Notes: generated by a model not told the origin, from the letters alone. DNA of 64,000 bases from Gilliamella sp. ESL0441 (GCF_019469185.1 NZ_CP048264.1:310001-374000), one strand, 5' to 3'. Counted from the stretch's first letter, positions 1 to 12,438 are shown. Made by a program: numbers and translations.

Positions 1-335
1 ATGGTGGGTTTATCTGTTACGGTGAATATCCAAATATGATTAACAATGTTAAAGCGTTAGAAGATGTTTGGGATTATAGTTATTCTCGAGTACCTTACTA
101 TGGTACTAATACGCCAATTGATGAATGTTATGAATGTGGTTATACCGGTGAATTTTCATGTACCAGTAAAGGGTTTGTTTGTCCAAGTTGTGGTAATCAT
201 GATTCTGCCAAAGTCTCGGTAACTCGCCGTGTTTGTGGGTATTTAGGTAGTCCCGATGCACGTCCATTTAATGCAGGTAAACAAGAAGAAGTTAAACGTC
301 GTGTTAAACATTTGGATAATGGGCAAATTGGTTAA
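1..335 (+). CDS. nrdD: Anaerobic ribonucleoside-triphosphate reductase, C-terminal end (partial)
   Basis: This is the 3' end of the class III ribonucleotide reductase gene, which makes dNTPs from NTPs without oxygen. The reading frame is open from base 3 to the stop, so the gene begins outside the window. The visible 110 residues hold two CxxC pairs (ECYECG and VCPSCG), which form the zinc site of the family, and the glycyl-radical motif RVCGYLG near the C-terminus. The sequence matches E. coli NrdD closely as remembered. nrdG follows after 17 bases, so the two are probably co-transcribed. Identification is secure; only the length is unknown. Confidence 0.96.
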   Translation, partial: GGFICYGEYPNMINNVKALEDVWDYSYSRVPYYGTNTPIDECYECGYTGEFSCTSKGFVCPSCGNHDSAKVSVTRRVCGYLGSPDARPFNAGKQEEVKRRVKHLDNGQIG

Positions 336-352
336 AAAATTATTACCTATTT

Positions 353-817
353 ATGAACTATCATCGTTACTATCCTGTTGATGTTGTAAATGGTGAAGGT
401 ACTCGATGTACGCTTTTTGTTGCAGGCTGCGTTCATCAATGTCGTGGCTGCTACAATAAAAGTACATGGTCATTAGATTCGGGTTTACCATTTACACAGT
501 CAGTAGAAGACCAAATCATCAAAGATTTACAAGATACAGAAATAAAACGTCAAGGATTATCGCTTTCTGGCGGTGATCCTTTGCACCCTCAAAATGTGCC
601 TACAATTTTAAAATTGGTCAAACGTGTAAAAACAGAATGTGATAATAAAGATATCTGGCTTTGGACAGGCTATAAACTTGATGAGTTAACGCCCGAACAA
701 CAGGCTGTTATCCCTTATATTGATGTCTTAATTGATGGTAAATTTGTTCAAGAACAGGCCGATCCAAAGTTATTATGGCGAGGAAGCAGTAATCAAATTA
801 TTTACCGCTTCAAATAA
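353..817 (+). CDS. nrdG: Anaerobic ribonucleotide reductase activating protein
   Basis: A radical SAM activase that generates the glycyl radical on NrdD using S-adenosylmethionine and a [4Fe-4S] cluster. The 154 residues equal the E. coli length. The cluster motif is Cys26-x3-Cys30-x2-Cys33 (CVHQCRGC), followed by the glycine-rich SGGDPL motif. It lies 17 bases behind nrdD in the same direction, the usual operon. Together the pair implies growth under anaerobic or microaerobic conditions. Confidence 0.96.
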   Translation: MNYHRYYPVDVVNGEGTRCTLFVAGCVHQCRGCYNKSTWSLDSGLPFTQSVEDQIIKDLQDTEIKRQGLSLSGGDPLHPQNVPTILKLVKRVKTECDNKDIWLWTGYKLDELTPEQQAVIPYIDVLIDGKFVQEQADPKLLWRGSSNQIIYRFK

Positions 818-831
818 ATATGAGCCAATAA

Positions 832-1491
832 TTATTGTTCTTTGTGTAAATTTAAAAGATAAGAAATCGCTTCCCGATAATTAATTTCAAGATTTTCGCT
901 ACTTGATGAAGTAATATGCAAATCGGTAATCTTACCGTTACCAATACCATACACCCAACCATGCAAATTGACTTTTTGACCGCGTAACCAAGCTGACTGT
1001 ATAATGGTTGAATGCCCTAAATTATAAACTTGTTCAATAACATTTAATTCGCATAATATATCCATGCGAAGTTCAGGCGAAAATTTACCAATTAGTGAAC
1101 TATTTCGGAACCATAGGTCACGAATATGTAACAACCAATTATTGATTAAACCAAGATCTGGATTTTCGACCGCAGCTCGAATACCCCCACAGTCCAAATG
1201 ACCGCAAACAATAATATCTTCAATTTTTAGCACATCAACAGCATATTGCACGACCGATAAACAGTTAAGATCCGTGTGAATTACTTGATTGCCGACATTT
1301 CTATGGACAAACATCTCTCCCGGTTTGAGTTTGATCAGTTTTTCTGCTGGAACACGGCTATCCGAACAGCCGATCCATAAAAATTTAGGGTTTTGTTTAA
1401 CTGCAAGTTGTTTAAAAAATTCAGGATCTTCCTGTTCAATCTTTTCTGACCATTCGTGATTAAAACGAATTAAATCGTTGACGTCAAACAT
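832..1491 (-). CDS. can: Beta-class carbonic anhydrase
   Basis: Cytoplasmic zinc enzyme interconverting CO2 and bicarbonate, supplying bicarbonate to carboxylases such as the acetyl-CoA carboxylase and PEP carboxylase encoded in this window. The 219-residue protein has the zinc ligands and catalytic dyad of the beta class: Cys42, Asp44 and Arg46 in GCSDSR, and His98 and Cys101 in CGHLDCGG. Length and ligand positions match E. coli Can. It converges with nrdG, leaving only 14 bases between the stops. No terminator hairpin is evident in that gap. Confidence 0.95.
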   Translation of the reverse strand: MFDVNDLIRFNHEWSEKIEQEDPEFFKQLAVKQNPKFLWIGCSDSRVPAEKLIKLKPGEMFVHRNVGNQVIHTDLNCLSVVQYAVDVLKIEDIIVCGHLDCGGIRAAVENPDLGLINNWLLHIRDLWFRNSSLIGKFSPELRMDILCELNVIEQVYNLGHSTIIQSAWLRGQKVNLHGWVYGIGNGKITDLHITSSSSENLEINYREAISYLLNLHKEQ

Positions 1492-1571
1492 AATAATTAT
1501 TTCCTAATCTATTTCATCGATATTATTAAACTAATTTATTATTTAATTAACAGTAGGCAGTCTAATATAAT

Positions 1572-2630
1572 TTATTCCATATTTATATGCTGAATTTTAC
1601 TTTTCATGATTAATTTACGCCAGAAAGGGGTAGTTAATATTTTGGCTTTGACTATTTTACTGTATAGCTTTAATCGTAACGGCAATGTTTTAAAATAGTA
1701 TCGTTTATTTGGATCGGGATGAGCGCTATTTAAAATTTTGCTTAAAATCTCGGCGCTATCAAGTGCATAGCTAATTCCTTCTAAAGAACTGGCACTAATA
1801 AATCCTGCCGCTTCACCAATTAAAAAAATATTTTCGTTTCCAGTATAAAAATCACGAAATCGGTTTGGATAAATCACTAAGCATTTTTCGGTCTTATGGG
1901 GTTCCCCGAAAATAAATCCTTGCTGAGTTAATTTTTCTTTCAGACTTTCAAAATGTTTATTGGCTGTTTTTTTGGGAAATGCGCCACCAAAAATGAATGA
2001 ACCATCTTTTGAAATGCTCCAAGCATAACAATTGGTTGATTGATTATCAAAAATACAAGAATAAAAGGGATGAGGATGCTTTTCTGCAAACCATTGTTGT
2101 ATGGCAACATATTGCCTTATTGAATGGGAAGGATAGCGCATTCGTCTGACGAGTGAATTTGCGCCATCTGCACCAACAACATAACGAGTAGTGATTTTAT
2201 GCTCTATATTATTTTCATCAAGATAAGTAATTTGATAACCTTCTATAATACGCATCACTTCTTTACATAATGCATTGTGATGCACTTCAACAGATGATGG
2301 GATAAGTGATTTTAACCATAAGTCAAATTTATGTCGATTAAAGCTAACATAGGTGCGTTGATAATTACGAACAAGGTTAGTTTGTAAATCGTAAGTTTTA
2401 ACACTAAAAATTTGAGGATCCGATAAAATATCAGTAGGCAAATTAAGCTTTTGCCGAATAAATGATTTTTGTGCATCATTCGCTAATAATCCACCACAAG
2501 GCTTATGAAAACCTGCATCGCCAGATTGATGCTTTTTATCGAATGCAATAATTTTAAATGATGGGCTAAGTAAACGTGCTAAGGTACTGCCTGCAGGTCC
2601 AAGACCTACAATTGCGATATCATAATCCAT
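1572..2630 (-). CDS. cbrA: CbrA-like FAD-dependent oxidoreductase
   Basis: A 352-residue flavoprotein of the geranylgeranyl reductase/FixC superfamily. The N-terminal dinucleotide-binding motif is GLGPAGS, followed by KPCGGLL, the mid-protein VVGADGANS motif and the late FAD motif LIGEAAGF. Stretches such as [11 protein letters not shown] and [14 protein letters not shown] closely match what I remember of E. coli CbrA, a protein reported to affect colicin M sensitivity by an unclear route. The substrate is unknown. It is a single gene, separated by about 80 bases from the start of can and by 372 bases from yjiA. The name rests on remembered similarity; the flavoprotein call is firm. Confidence 0.8.
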   Translation of the reverse strand: MDYDIAIVGLGPAGSTLARLLSPSFKIIAFDKKHQSGDAGFHKPCGGLLANDAQKSFIRQKLNLPTDILSDPQIFSVKTYDLQTNLVRNYQRTYVSFNRHKFDLWLKSLIPSSVEVHHNALCKEVMRIIEGYQITYLDENNIEHKITTRYVVGADGANSLVRRMRYPSHSIRQYVAIQQWFAEKHPHPFYSCIFDNQSTNCYAWSISKDGSFIFGGAFPKKTANKHFESLKEKLTQQGFIFGEPHKTEKCLVIYPNRFRDFYTGNENIFLIGEAAGFISASSLEGISYALDSAEILSKILNSAHPDPNKRYYFKTLPLRLKLYSKIVKAKILTTPFWRKLIMKSKIQHINME

Positions 2631-3002
2631 ACTATTGAGTCATTTATCATGTTAATTTTAAATGGCGCCTATGTTATCATAATTGAATTTAATATTACTA
2701 TTATGTATGCGACTTTGTGTATATAATTTGTCTCTAAATTGCTGGCAAATCAACCTTTTTGTGATTACATTAGTGATTTCATAGAATTAAAAAGTAGCGT
2801 TGATTCCCGTTTTTATTCTGATTTTATGGAACAAAAGGAATAAAGATAAAAATGGTACCCGCTTAAATGAGAAAATAGGTATTGGGTGATATAAAATAAA
2901 ATTTAACCGTTATTAAATACTCATAAAGGAGAGTGAATACGATATATTATTTTCAATAACGGAATAAATTGATGTAATACCCCATTGAATGCAAGTTAAC
3001 AA
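2631..3002. other. Intergenic region with no gene seen
   Basis: AT-rich spacer between the start of the CbrA-like gene and the stop of yjiA. It should contain the promoter of the minus-strand flavoprotein gene. I see only very short open frames with no convincing start signal, and a loose 8-base inverted repeat (CCGTTATT near 2908 and AATAACGG near 2955). Nothing here can be assigned a function. Confidence 0.4.
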
Positions 3003-4043
3003 TTATGTTTTCATGGTTTCTAAAAATGCCTTATTTAACTCGTCAAAAGGTAGAGGACGACTAATAACAATTAATTTAGACATTTTTTCTTGTTCATTTT
3101 GCCAAGGCGAACCATAATCAAATCCTACCACTTTATGAACACCTTGCACTATTAAACGTTGTGCATTCCCTTTGATAGCCAGTACACCTTTATAACGCAA
3201 CATGTCATTACCATATTGCTCAACAAGTTGTTCCATAAATGCCCCTATCTTTTTTAATTCAAGTTCTTTTGCTTCGAAAAGATAGGAACAGATTTCATCA
3301 TTTTTAAGTGAATGAGATTTTTTTAATGGAATGAGTTTAAAGCCTGATTGGTGTTTTGAGCTTGTGTCAATGACAAACAAGCCTCGATTAATGATGAGTT
3401 CATCACTCAAATCAAATGCGTGAATATCTAGCCATGCTGATTTTGGAATTTGACCATTAACCGCTTCAATTATCATTGCTTTATGATTAATATGGTGAAG
3501 TCGGTTTATAACATGATTTTTTTGTTCATCATCAACACAATCCGTTTTCGTTAAAATAATGCGATCTGCAAAACCGATCTGTGAAAGGGCGACTCGATGT
3601 TCATCAAGATGTGTTAGTATGTGTTTAGCATCGACTAAAGTGATTATTGCATCTAATTGAATCGTTTCTCGAATCAATTCATCAATAAAAAATGTTTGTA
3701 TGATTGGCGCAGGATCGGCAAGGCCTGTCGTTTCAATAATAAGACGATCGAATTGTAATTCACCTGCGATGCGTTTAGCATGCAGTTGATGTAGTGCTTC
3801 AGTTAGTTCGCCTTGAATAGTACAACAAATACAACCATTAGTAATTTCGACAATTTGAATATCCGTGCTGACATTAAGTAAATTACTGTCAATATTTACC
3901 GGTCCGTATTCATTTTCGATAATAATTGTTTTTTCGTTGCGGTTATTTTCTAATAAATAATTAATTAACGTTGTTTTTCCTGTACCAAGAAAACCAGTTA
4001 ATATCGTGACAGGAAGTAAAGAAGAATTAATTTGCTCAGTCAT
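3003..4043 (-). CDS. yjiA: COG0523-family GTPase, probable metal chaperone YjiA
   Basis: A G3E-family P-loop GTPase. The 346 residues start with a Walker A motif GFLGTGKTT (residues 17-25), and the metal-binding CxCC motif characteristic of COG0523 is at residues 71-74 (CICC). A G-domain TKTD motif is also present, with the CobW C-terminal domain after it. Members deliver or insert metal, often zinc, into target proteins; the client of YjiA is not settled. It sits 16 bases downstream of yjiX on the same strand, as in E. coli, so the two form one transcript. Assignment as YjiA rests on the yjiX linkage. Confidence 0.88.
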   Translation of the reverse strand: MTEQINSSLLPVTILTGFLGTGKTTLINYLLENNRNEKTIIIENEYGPVNIDSNLLNVSTDIQIVEITNGCICCTIQGELTEALHQLHAKRIAGELQFDRLIIETTGLADPAPIIQTFFIDELIRETIQLDAIITLVDAKHILTHLDEHRVALSQIGFADRIILTKTDCVDDEQKNHVINRLHHINHKAMIIEAVNGQIPKSAWLDIHAFDLSDELIINRGLFVIDTSSKHQSGFKLIPLKKSHSLKNDEICSYLFEAKELELKKIGAFMEQLVEQYGNDMLRYKGVLAIKGNAQRLIVQGVHKVVGFDYGSPWQNEQEKMSKLIVISRPLPFDELNKAFLETMKT

Positions 4044-4059
4044 GACATATTCTTAATTG

Positions 4060-4257
4060 TTAACAACATTTAAACCCACCTTTGCCTGAATAACGTGCTT
4101 CTTGGCGTTCTTTAAAAAACTCTTCATAAGTCATTGGTGTTTGTTCTGGATGGGTCAACTTCATATGTTGAACATAAGTGTCATAATCGGGAATACCAAC
4201 CATTAACTTAGCAGCTTGCCCAAGATACTTACCAGCTTTTGCGAGTGAATCAAACAT
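4060..4257 (-). CDS. yjiX: YbdD/YjiX family small protein
   Basis: A 65-residue protein of the YbdD/YjiX family (DUF466). Recognisable features are the [12 protein letters not shown] segment, the MTYEEFF segment and a C-terminal KCC ending. In E. coli the two paralogues follow the peptide/pyruvate transporters CstA and BtsT. Here no such transporter lies upstream: the next gene is the divergent murA. The protein has no agreed biochemical role; the conserved cysteine tail and its pairing with a metal GTPase suggest a link with metal handling or transporter assembly, which is inference. Confidence 0.9.
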   Translation of the reverse strand: MFDSLAKAGKYLGQAAKLMVGIPDYDTYVQHMKLTHPEQTPMTYEEFFKERQEARYSGKGGFKCC

Positions 4258-4543
4258 GTCTTTTCTCTTAAATAAAAATGTTTTTGTTAAGTAATAATAT
4301 CACACTAAATATGACAAATTTAATGGCGATTACTCTAAATAACACGGCTTAACTATAAGGTGCTTGTTTATTTGAGTCAATCATTGTTTAGCGGGATTTT
4401 ATCAATTCATAAACAATATGGGAAAGTCTTTAATAAATCCCTTTTAAAAATAATGATAAAGTTGGTTTTTTTAGATATCTTATAAAATTCATTTATCTAT
4501 TAGCAAATAACTTTTATAATATTTGCCAATTTATCAAACATAA

Positions 4544-5812
<1,269 letters not shown>

Positions 5813-5862
5813 TCCTATCTAGTCTTTGTGATAACGGTTGACATGTTAAAAGGAGAACAATA

Positions 5863-6438
5863 ATGACTAAACAAGCATTAGTATTCTTATCTGAAGGTTG
5901 TGAAGAAACTGAGGCCGTTACCACTATTGACTTATTGACCCGTGCAGGTATAAAGGTTATCACTGCAAGTATTTCTCATTCACGTGAAGTTGCGTGTTCT
6001 CGTGGGGTAACTATCCTTGCACAAAAAGTATTTTCCGAAATTAAACACACTGATTTTGATGTGGTTATCTTGCCGGGTGGTTTAAAAGGTGCGGAAAATT
6101 TTCGTGATTGTCCTGAGTTAATCGAAAAATTAAAACAAACACATCAATCAGGTAATATTGTTGCGGCCATTTGTGCATCTCCTGCAATGGTTTTACAATA
6201 TCATCATTTATTCCCTCATGCTTTTATGACCGGTTATCCAACAACTAAAGATGCATTTAAACATTGGAAAGCTGAAAGAGTATACTTTGACGAACAGTAT
6301 AAAATCATTACTAGCCAAGGTCCTGCGACTTCAATTGATTTTGCTTTAAAAATTATTGATGCTTTATTAGGTAAAACTAAAGCAGCTGAAGTTGCTGAAC
6401 AGTTAGTACTACCATCAGGAATTGAATCCTATCAATAA
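5863..6438 (+). CDS. yajL: DJ-1/PfpI family protein YajL
   Basis: A 191-residue DJ-1 superfamily protein, closest as remembered to E. coli YajL (196 residues). The nucleophile elbow is AAICASP with the conserved Cys104, and a partner glutamate lies in EETEAVT near residue 15. Family members act as redox-responsive protein repair or chaperone proteins; the exact activity, including the proposed deglycase role, is debated. A good AGGAG ribosome site precedes the ATG. It lies between murA and fieF with short gaps (50 and 11 bases), so the three may be co-transcribed. Confidence 0.92.
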   Translation: MTKQALVFLSEGCEETEAVTTIDLLTRAGIKVITASISHSREVACSRGVTILAQKVFSEIKHTDFDVVILPGGLKGAENFRDCPELIEKLKQTHQSGNIVAAICASPAMVLQYHHLFPHAFMTGYPTTKDAFKHWKAERVYFDEQYKIITSQGPATSIDFALKIIDALLGKTKAAEVAEQLVLPSGIESYQ

Positions 6439-6449
6439 ATAGGTATCAA

Positions 6450-7355
6450 ATGTCAAATTCACATTTGTACGAAACATTAGTTAAAAAAGCGACATTAAGC
6501 GCCGTCTTAATTTCTATTTTCTTAATTACTATCAAATTAATTACTTGTTGGTTCACGGGGTCAATCAGTTTATTTGCTTCACTGCTTGATTCAAGTATAG
6601 ATTTAATCGCATCCGGTCTAAATTTCTTTCTCGTGAGATATGCATTAAAACCTGCTGATGATGATCATACTTTTGGTCATGGTAAAGCAGAATCACTTGC
6701 TGCTTTAGCACAAAGTACGTTTATTATTGGATCTGCGACAATTTTGCTTCTTTCCAGCATTAAATCAATTGTTCATCCTACAGCACTTGAGGTTCCATTA
6801 TTTGGTATCATCGTGTCTGTCATTTCGACAGTCATTACTTGTGCCTTAGTGTTATATCAACGATATGTGATAAAAATTACGCAAAGCAAAGCAGTGAAAG
6901 CGGACATGCTACATTACTCTTCGGATATGTTTATGAATGTCGCAGTAGTAATCGCACTCTGTTTAAGTTGGTATGGCATTACTTATGCAGATGCTGTATT
7001 TGCTTTTTTTATCGCTTTATTCATTTGCTATAATGCTTACCATATTGCCTACAACGCTATACAAGATTTGCTTGATCGCGCATTGCCTGATAGTGACAAC
7101 CAAAAAATAGCAGAAATTGTGGCATCATTTCCACAAGTACATGGTTTTCATGATTTAAAAACCAGACAAGCAGGGCCTGTAAAATTTATTCAATTACACA
7201 TTGAACTTGATGATAACATGCCATTAGTAAAAGCGCATGCTATAACCGATGCGGTTGAAAAACATCTTTCTAATGAATTTGCGCCTGCCACAGTCATTAT
7301 TCATCAAGATCCTATATCGGTTGTTCCTGCTGAAAAAATGAGTGATAAATTATAA
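6450..7355 (+). CDS. fieF: Cation-efflux pump FieF (YiiP)
   Basis: A cation diffusion facilitator exporting Zn(II)/Fe(II) in exchange for protons across the inner membrane. The 301 residues match the E. coli length of 300. Six hydrophobic segments are visible; the first metal-site motif LLDSSIDL (Asp47, Asp51) and the second HYSSDMF are both present, as is a cytoplasmic metal-binding domain with several histidines near the C-terminus. It precedes pfkA, exactly as in E. coli. Together with ZnuABC elsewhere in the window it covers both import and export of zinc. Confidence 0.95.
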   Translation: MSNSHLYETLVKKATLSAVLISIFLITIKLITCWFTGSISLFASLLDSSIDLIASGLNFFLVRYALKPADDDHTFGHGKAESLAALAQSTFIIGSATILLLSSIKSIVHPTALEVPLFGIIVSVISTVITCALVLYQRYVIKITQSKAVKADMLHYSSDMFMNVAVVIALCLSWYGITYADAVFAFFIALFICYNAYHIAYNAIQDLLDRALPDSDNQKIAEIVASFPQVHGFHDLKTRQAGPVKFIQLHIELDDNMPLVKAHAITDAVEKHLSNEFAPATVIIHQDPISVVPAEKMSDKL

Positions 7356-7442
7356 CCAAAAATAGCTTTTATATTCTATTGTTAGATATCTGTTAAAACT
7401 CTATAATAGTTAAAAGTTAATTATTATTTGGAGTTATGTTGT

Positions 7443-8405
7443 ATGATAAAAAAAATTGGTATCTTAACCAGTGGTGGTGATGCACCAGGGATGAATGCTG
7501 CGATTCGTGGTGTGGTTAGAACGGCATTAACGGAAGGATTGGATGTTTTTGGTATTCACGATGGTTATTTAGGGCTTTGTGAAGATCGAATTACTCAGTT
7601 AGATCGTGCTAGTGTGTCAGATATTATTACACGAGGCGGTACATTTTTAGGTTCAGCGAGATTTCCTGAATTTAAAGATAAAGAGGTGAGAAAAAAAGCA
7701 ATAGCGAATCTTCAAAAACACCAAATCGATGCATTAGTTGTCATTGGCGGCGACGGTTCTTATATGGGAGCAATGCGATTAACCGAAGAAGGATTCCCTT
7801 GTATTGGTTTACCCGGCACAATTGATAATGACATTCGTGGCACGGATTATACTATTGGCTATTTTACTGCACTCAGCACCGCCGTCGAAGCTATCGATAG
7901 ATTGCGTGATACTTGTTCTTCTCATCATCGTATTTCTGTGATTGAGATTATGGGACGTGATTGTGGTGATTTAACTTTAAATGCAGCTGTAGCTGGCGGT
8001 TGTGAATTCATGATTATCCCTGAAGTTTCTTATACTAAAGAAGACTTAATTGAAGAAATTAAACTCGGTTTTGCTAAGGGTAAAAAACATGCTATTGTAA
8101 CCGTTACTGAGCATATGTGTGATGTTAATCAGCTTGCAGCTGATATTGAAGCTGCTGTACATCATGAAACCCGAGCTACTGTGCTTGGTCATGTTCAACG
8201 AGGTGGTTCACCCGTTCCTTACGATCGTATTTTAGGTTCTCGTATGGGTGCTTTCGCTGTCGAATTGTTGCTACAAGGTCATGCTGGACGCTGTGTAGGT
8301 GTACAAAATGGTAAATTAGTTCATCACGACATCATAGAAGCAATTAATACAATGAAACGTCCTTTTGATATGGAATTATATAATGTTGCTAAACGTCTAT
8401 TTTAG
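7443..8405 (+). CDS. pfkA: ATP-dependent 6-phosphofructokinase
   Basis: Key glycolytic enzyme making fructose 1,6-bisphosphate. The start at 7443 gives 320 residues, the E. coli length, and has TTTGGAG spaced just before it; an in-frame ATG at 7428 would add five residues not seen in the family. The ATP-binding motif [10 protein letters not shown], the catalytic PGTIDNDI motif and the effector/substrate segment ending HVQRGGSP are intact. It follows fieF after 87 bases. Glycolysis is probably a main energy route, in line with a fermentative gut organism. Confidence 0.96.
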   Translation: MIKKIGILTSGGDAPGMNAAIRGVVRTALTEGLDVFGIHDGYLGLCEDRITQLDRASVSDIITRGGTFLGSARFPEFKDKEVRKKAIANLQKHQIDALVVIGGDGSYMGAMRLTEEGFPCIGLPGTIDNDIRGTDYTIGYFTALSTAVEAIDRLRDTCSSHHRISVIEIMGRDCGDLTLNAAVAGGCEFMIIPEVSYTKEDLIEEIKLGFAKGKKHAIVTVTEHMCDVNQLAADIEAAVHHETRATVLGHVQRGGSPVPYDRILGSRMGAFAVELLLQGHAGRCVGVQNGKLVHHDIIEAINTMKRPFDMELYNVAKRLF

Positions 8406-8736
8406 CGTTTGCAATAATCATTAACAGGTTCAAAAAGCGATAAATCAACTGAAGGTGAATAATTGATTATAAGGTAATCTACTTTATTTAACAAAAATTC
8501 ACCTAATTGATATAAAATTTATATTAAACTTTTGTACCATCTCATTTTCTAAATTATTTTTTTCATCAAAAAGCATGCTCCAAATTGTGTTTAATTGAAG
8601 ATATAAAAATAATATTTATTCTGGATATAACTTATTTATACATCTGAAATCTTTTTAGTCTAAAGCCATGCAATAGATCTTTGTTAAAATACCGAATAAC
8701 CAAGCAACTTATCGTTTTTCTAAATAGGAGAAGATC
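8406..8736. other. Intergenic region with no gene seen
   Basis: AT-rich spacer between pfkA and the small GNAT gene. The only structure I see is an imperfectly spaced 8-base inverted repeat, AGGTGAAT at 8453-8460 and ATTCACCT at 8497-8504, with a 36-base middle. It lacks the compact shape of a normal terminator. A GGAG ribosome site just before 8737 belongs to the next gene. Confidence 0.4.
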
Positions 8737-8985
8737 ATGTCGCTAATATATAAAGAAGAACCCGAAAGATTTTGTATTATGGATAATAATAAAGAAATTG
8801 CAGAAATGACATTTTCTCGTGTAGGACAAGATAAAGCGACGATTAACCATACTTTTGTTGATTTAAAATACAGAGGTAAAGGTTTGGCTGACAAGTTACT
8901 CGATCTCACGGTAAAAAAGTTGACAGATGAACACAGGGAGATTATTCCTATATGTTCATTTGCAGCTAAAAAACTCAAAAAATAA
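8737..8985 (+). CDS. Small GNAT-fold N-acetyltransferase-like protein
   Basis: An 82-residue protein of the short GNAT type (the YjdJ-like Gcn5-related group). It has the acetyl-CoA loop signature VDLKYRGKGLADKLL followed by a C-terminal strand ending IPICSFAAKK, typical of this family. The start has AGGAGAAG a few bases upstream. The substrate is unknown, and such short proteins may act on small amines or be degenerate enzymes. An overlapping frame on the other strand is a shadow. Function beyond the fold cannot be stated. Confidence 0.83.
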   Translation: MSLIYKEEPERFCIMDNNKEIAEMTFSRVGQDKATINHTFVDLKYRGKGLADKLLDLTVKKLTDEHREIIPICSFAAKKLKK

Positions 8986-9118
8986 GAGTGTTAATTAATT
9001 ATAAAAAAAGTTTAATTAATATAATTTAAAATGTAGGAGTGTTATAAATACTTATTATTGTGATCTGATTATATGATACAGTATAGAGAATTATGAATTT
9101 TTTATTTTGAAGTTTAAA

Positions 9119-10189
9119 ATGACATCTGTAAAAACGAAAAAAATCTATTCTATACATGTATTACGTGGTGTAGCAATAATCATGATCGTATTTAGCCACT
9201 GTTTAGGTGTTTTTAAAAATGATGGTTTAATTGCGAATAGCTATTTGTTTTCTTTTTTAAATTTGCTTGCGTTTAATTTCACGACTTTTTTTGTATTGAT
9301 TGCAGGATTTTTATTTCAACATTTAACATATAAGTTTGATACTAAAAAATATTATCTTTCGAAATTTAAAACAGTTTTATGCCCCTATATTTCAGTATCA
9401 ATATTTTGCTTTCTGTTTTTTCATTTTCAAGATTTATCTAAATTATCTATATTTTCCACTACAGAGCCAAGCATTATAAGTAGAGTGACGACTATGTTAT
9501 TAACTGGTTCATCACTTTTACCATTATGGTTTATTCCAATGATAATCATCATATATGCAATGAGCCCTATTTTTTATTCCTGGTCTAAAAAAAACCTAAT
9601 TGTAGCTGGTCTTATTTCAATGTTTTGGGTGGTAATGTTCACTAAACCAGAGTTTACTAAACCTTTGCTCAATCTATTGCACTATGGACCAGTTTATTTA
9701 ATTGGAATGATGATACGACAAAATTATGAAGTCATCATGAAAGCAGTAAAAAATAATCTTATATTAGTCATCGCATTTTTCTGTTTATGCTTTTTTATAC
9801 CATTCATTGGGCGATATGTCGTAAATCTTGGCGTTGAAAAACTTTATCTCGACACGTTACAGAAAATTATTCTTTTCATCTTAGCACTTTATTTTCTGGA
9901 TGGACTAAATCATAAAACAAACGATGGAAAGATATATAAATTTTTTTCCTTTATGGCAAATATAAGTTTTCCAATATATTTCATTCATGAAATTATTATT
10001 TTTCAACTTGAAAAATTACTCTTTATTTCACCAATTGGTAACTTGGCACTAACACCAAATGGTTCGTTAGCATCAATTGGTGCTATTGGATTATTAATAT
10101 CAACCTTATTGATAAGCGTAATAATTGCGAGTTTAATAAAGTTTGTCTTTAAAGATAAATCGGTATTTCTTATAGGCAGTATACGATAA
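9119..10189 (+). CDS. Acyltransferase 3 family membrane protein
   Basis: A 356-residue integral membrane protein with about ten hydrophobic segments. The N-terminal motif IHVLRGVAIIMIVFSHC carries the arginine and histidine typical of acyltransferase family 3 (OafA/NolL/WecH type), which transfer acetyl or other acyl groups to extracytoplasmic sugars. I chose ATG 9119 over an in-frame TTG at 9107. No glycan biosynthesis genes lie beside it, so the target (LPS, peptidoglycan or a secreted polymer) is open. It precedes the rRNA operon and stands alone. Confidence 0.85.
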   Translation: MTSVKTKKIYSIHVLRGVAIIMIVFSHCLGVFKNDGLIANSYLFSFLNLLAFNFTTFFVLIAGFLFQHLTYKFDTKKYYLSKFKTVLCPYISVSIFCFLFFHFQDLSKLSIFSTTEPSIISRVTTMLLTGSSLLPLWFIPMIIIIYAMSPIFYSWSKKNLIVAGLISMFWVVMFTKPEFTKPLLNLLHYGPVYLIGMMIRQNYEVIMKAVKNNLILVIAFFCLCFFIPFIGRYVVNLGVEKLYLDTLQKIILFILALYFLDGLNHKTNDGKIYKFFSFMANISFPIYFIHEIIIFQLEKLLFISPIGNLALTPNGSLASIGAIGLLISTLLISVIIASLIKFVFKDKSVFLIGSIR

Positions 10190-10438
10190 TATAAACTAGC
10201 ATTTGATTGGGAAACTAAAAAGTTTCTGACTATAAAATATAATCAGGAATATTGTTTAATACATCATGTCAACGAATGCTATAGTTTATTTCAGTTTATT
10301 TAAGCTATTTTAAATATAGATCAACATAACAATATATTTAATAAACATGTTAGCTATTTAATTTAATTTATATCAAATTAAATAATCATACGTGTTGTGC
10401 AAATATGATTCAAACGAAAAAAAAATTGCAATAATTAC
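10190..10438. other. AT-rich region upstream of the rRNA promoters
   Basis: No gene is seen. The segment becomes very A/T-rich towards 10430, including an A-run at 10419-10427 just upstream of the P1 promoter, in the position where UP elements and Fis sites lie in enteric rrn operons. I could not recognise individual Fis sites by eye. Confidence 0.35.
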
Positions 10439-10466
10439 TTGCATGATTTTTTTAAGGCTCTATAAT
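10439..10466 (+). promoter_or_regulatory. rRNA operon promoter P1
   Basis: A -35 box TTGCAT (10439-10444) and a perfect -10 box TATAAT (10461-10466) are separated by 16 bases. A GCGC follows the -10 box, resembling the GC-rich discriminator of stringently controlled rrn P1 promoters. It lies about 300 bases before the 16S gene, the usual P1 distance. Confidence 0.8.
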
Positions 10467-10547
10467 GCGCATCCACTGACACGGCGTCAGCGAAAGCAGG
10501 CGGTAAAAGAGGTTAGTGAGCAGGATCAAAAATTTTGAAAAAAGATC

Positions 10548-10576
10548 TTGACGAATAAAAAGGTGTAGCGTAGTAT
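10548..10576 (+). promoter_or_regulatory. rRNA operon promoter P2
   Basis: TTGACG (10548-10553) and TAGTAT (10571-10576) with a 17-base spacer, about 110 bases downstream of P1, matching the tandem P1-P2 arrangement of enteric rrn operons. Confidence 0.7.
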
Positions 10577-10620
10577 ACGCAGCCCTTGAGACAGTAAAAG
10601 CGAAAGCAAAAAATACTGTC

Positions 10621-10632
10621 AGCTCTTTAAAA
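10621..10632 (+). promoter_or_regulatory. boxA antitermination site (16S leader)
   Basis: AGCTCTTTAAAA resembles the boxA core TGCTCTTTAACA bound by NusB-NusE (S10) in rRNA antitermination. It lies between P2 and the 16S gene. A second copy lies before the 23S gene. Confidence 0.65.
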
Positions 10633-10639
10633 AGAAGAA

Positions 10640-10667
10640 ACAGACAATCTGTGTGGGCACTTGCGAG
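10640..10667 (+). other. 16S rRNA processing stem, 5' arm
   Basis: This 28-base stretch is complementary at about 24 positions to 12314-12341 just behind the 16S gene. Pairing would loop out the whole 16S precursor, the classic RNase III processing stem. Confidence 0.75.
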
Positions 10668-10768
10668 ACGAAAGAATAAAGTCTACGGACTCAAAAAATT
10701 AAGTCTTGATAAGTGACACTGAAGATTCATTTGAATATGTCAGAAACAGTTATTGAGCATCAAACTTT

Positions 10769-12306
<1,538 letters not shown>

Positions 12307-12313
12307 CGAAGCG

Positions 12314-12341
12314 CTCGTAAGTGTTCACACAGATTGTTTGT
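12314..12341 (+). other. 16S rRNA processing stem, 3' arm
   Basis: Pairs with 10640-10667 across the 16S gene; the few mismatches are mainly G-U compatible. Expected RNase III substrate releasing the 16S precursor. Confidence 0.75.
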
Positions 12342-12362
12342 TTATTATGAAGAAATAATTAA

Positions 12363-12438
12363 GTCCCCTTCGTCTAGAGGCCTAGGACATCGCCCTTTCA
12401 CGGCGGTAACAGGGGTTCGAATCCCCTAGGGGACGCCA
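12363..12438 (+). tRNA. gltT: tRNA-Glu (anticodon TTC)
   Basis: A 76-base cloverleaf in the 16S-23S spacer. The acceptor stem GTCCCCT pairs with AGGGGAC, the anticodon loop is CTTTCAC with anticodon TTC, the T loop is GGTTCGAATC, and CCA is encoded. It is nearly identical to E. coli tRNA-Glu. A single Glu tRNA in the spacer is the rrnB/C/G/E type rather than the Ile-Ala type. Confidence 0.98.

Noticed and set aside
2908..2962. Inverted repeat CCGTTATT/AATAACGG before yjiA's 3' end
   Set aside because: Only 8 bases with a long centre and no functional position; likely chance.
8709..8978. Minus-strand frame opposite the small GNAT gene
   Set aside because: The plus-strand frame has a recognisable acetyltransferase motif and ribosome site; the opposite frame is its shadow.
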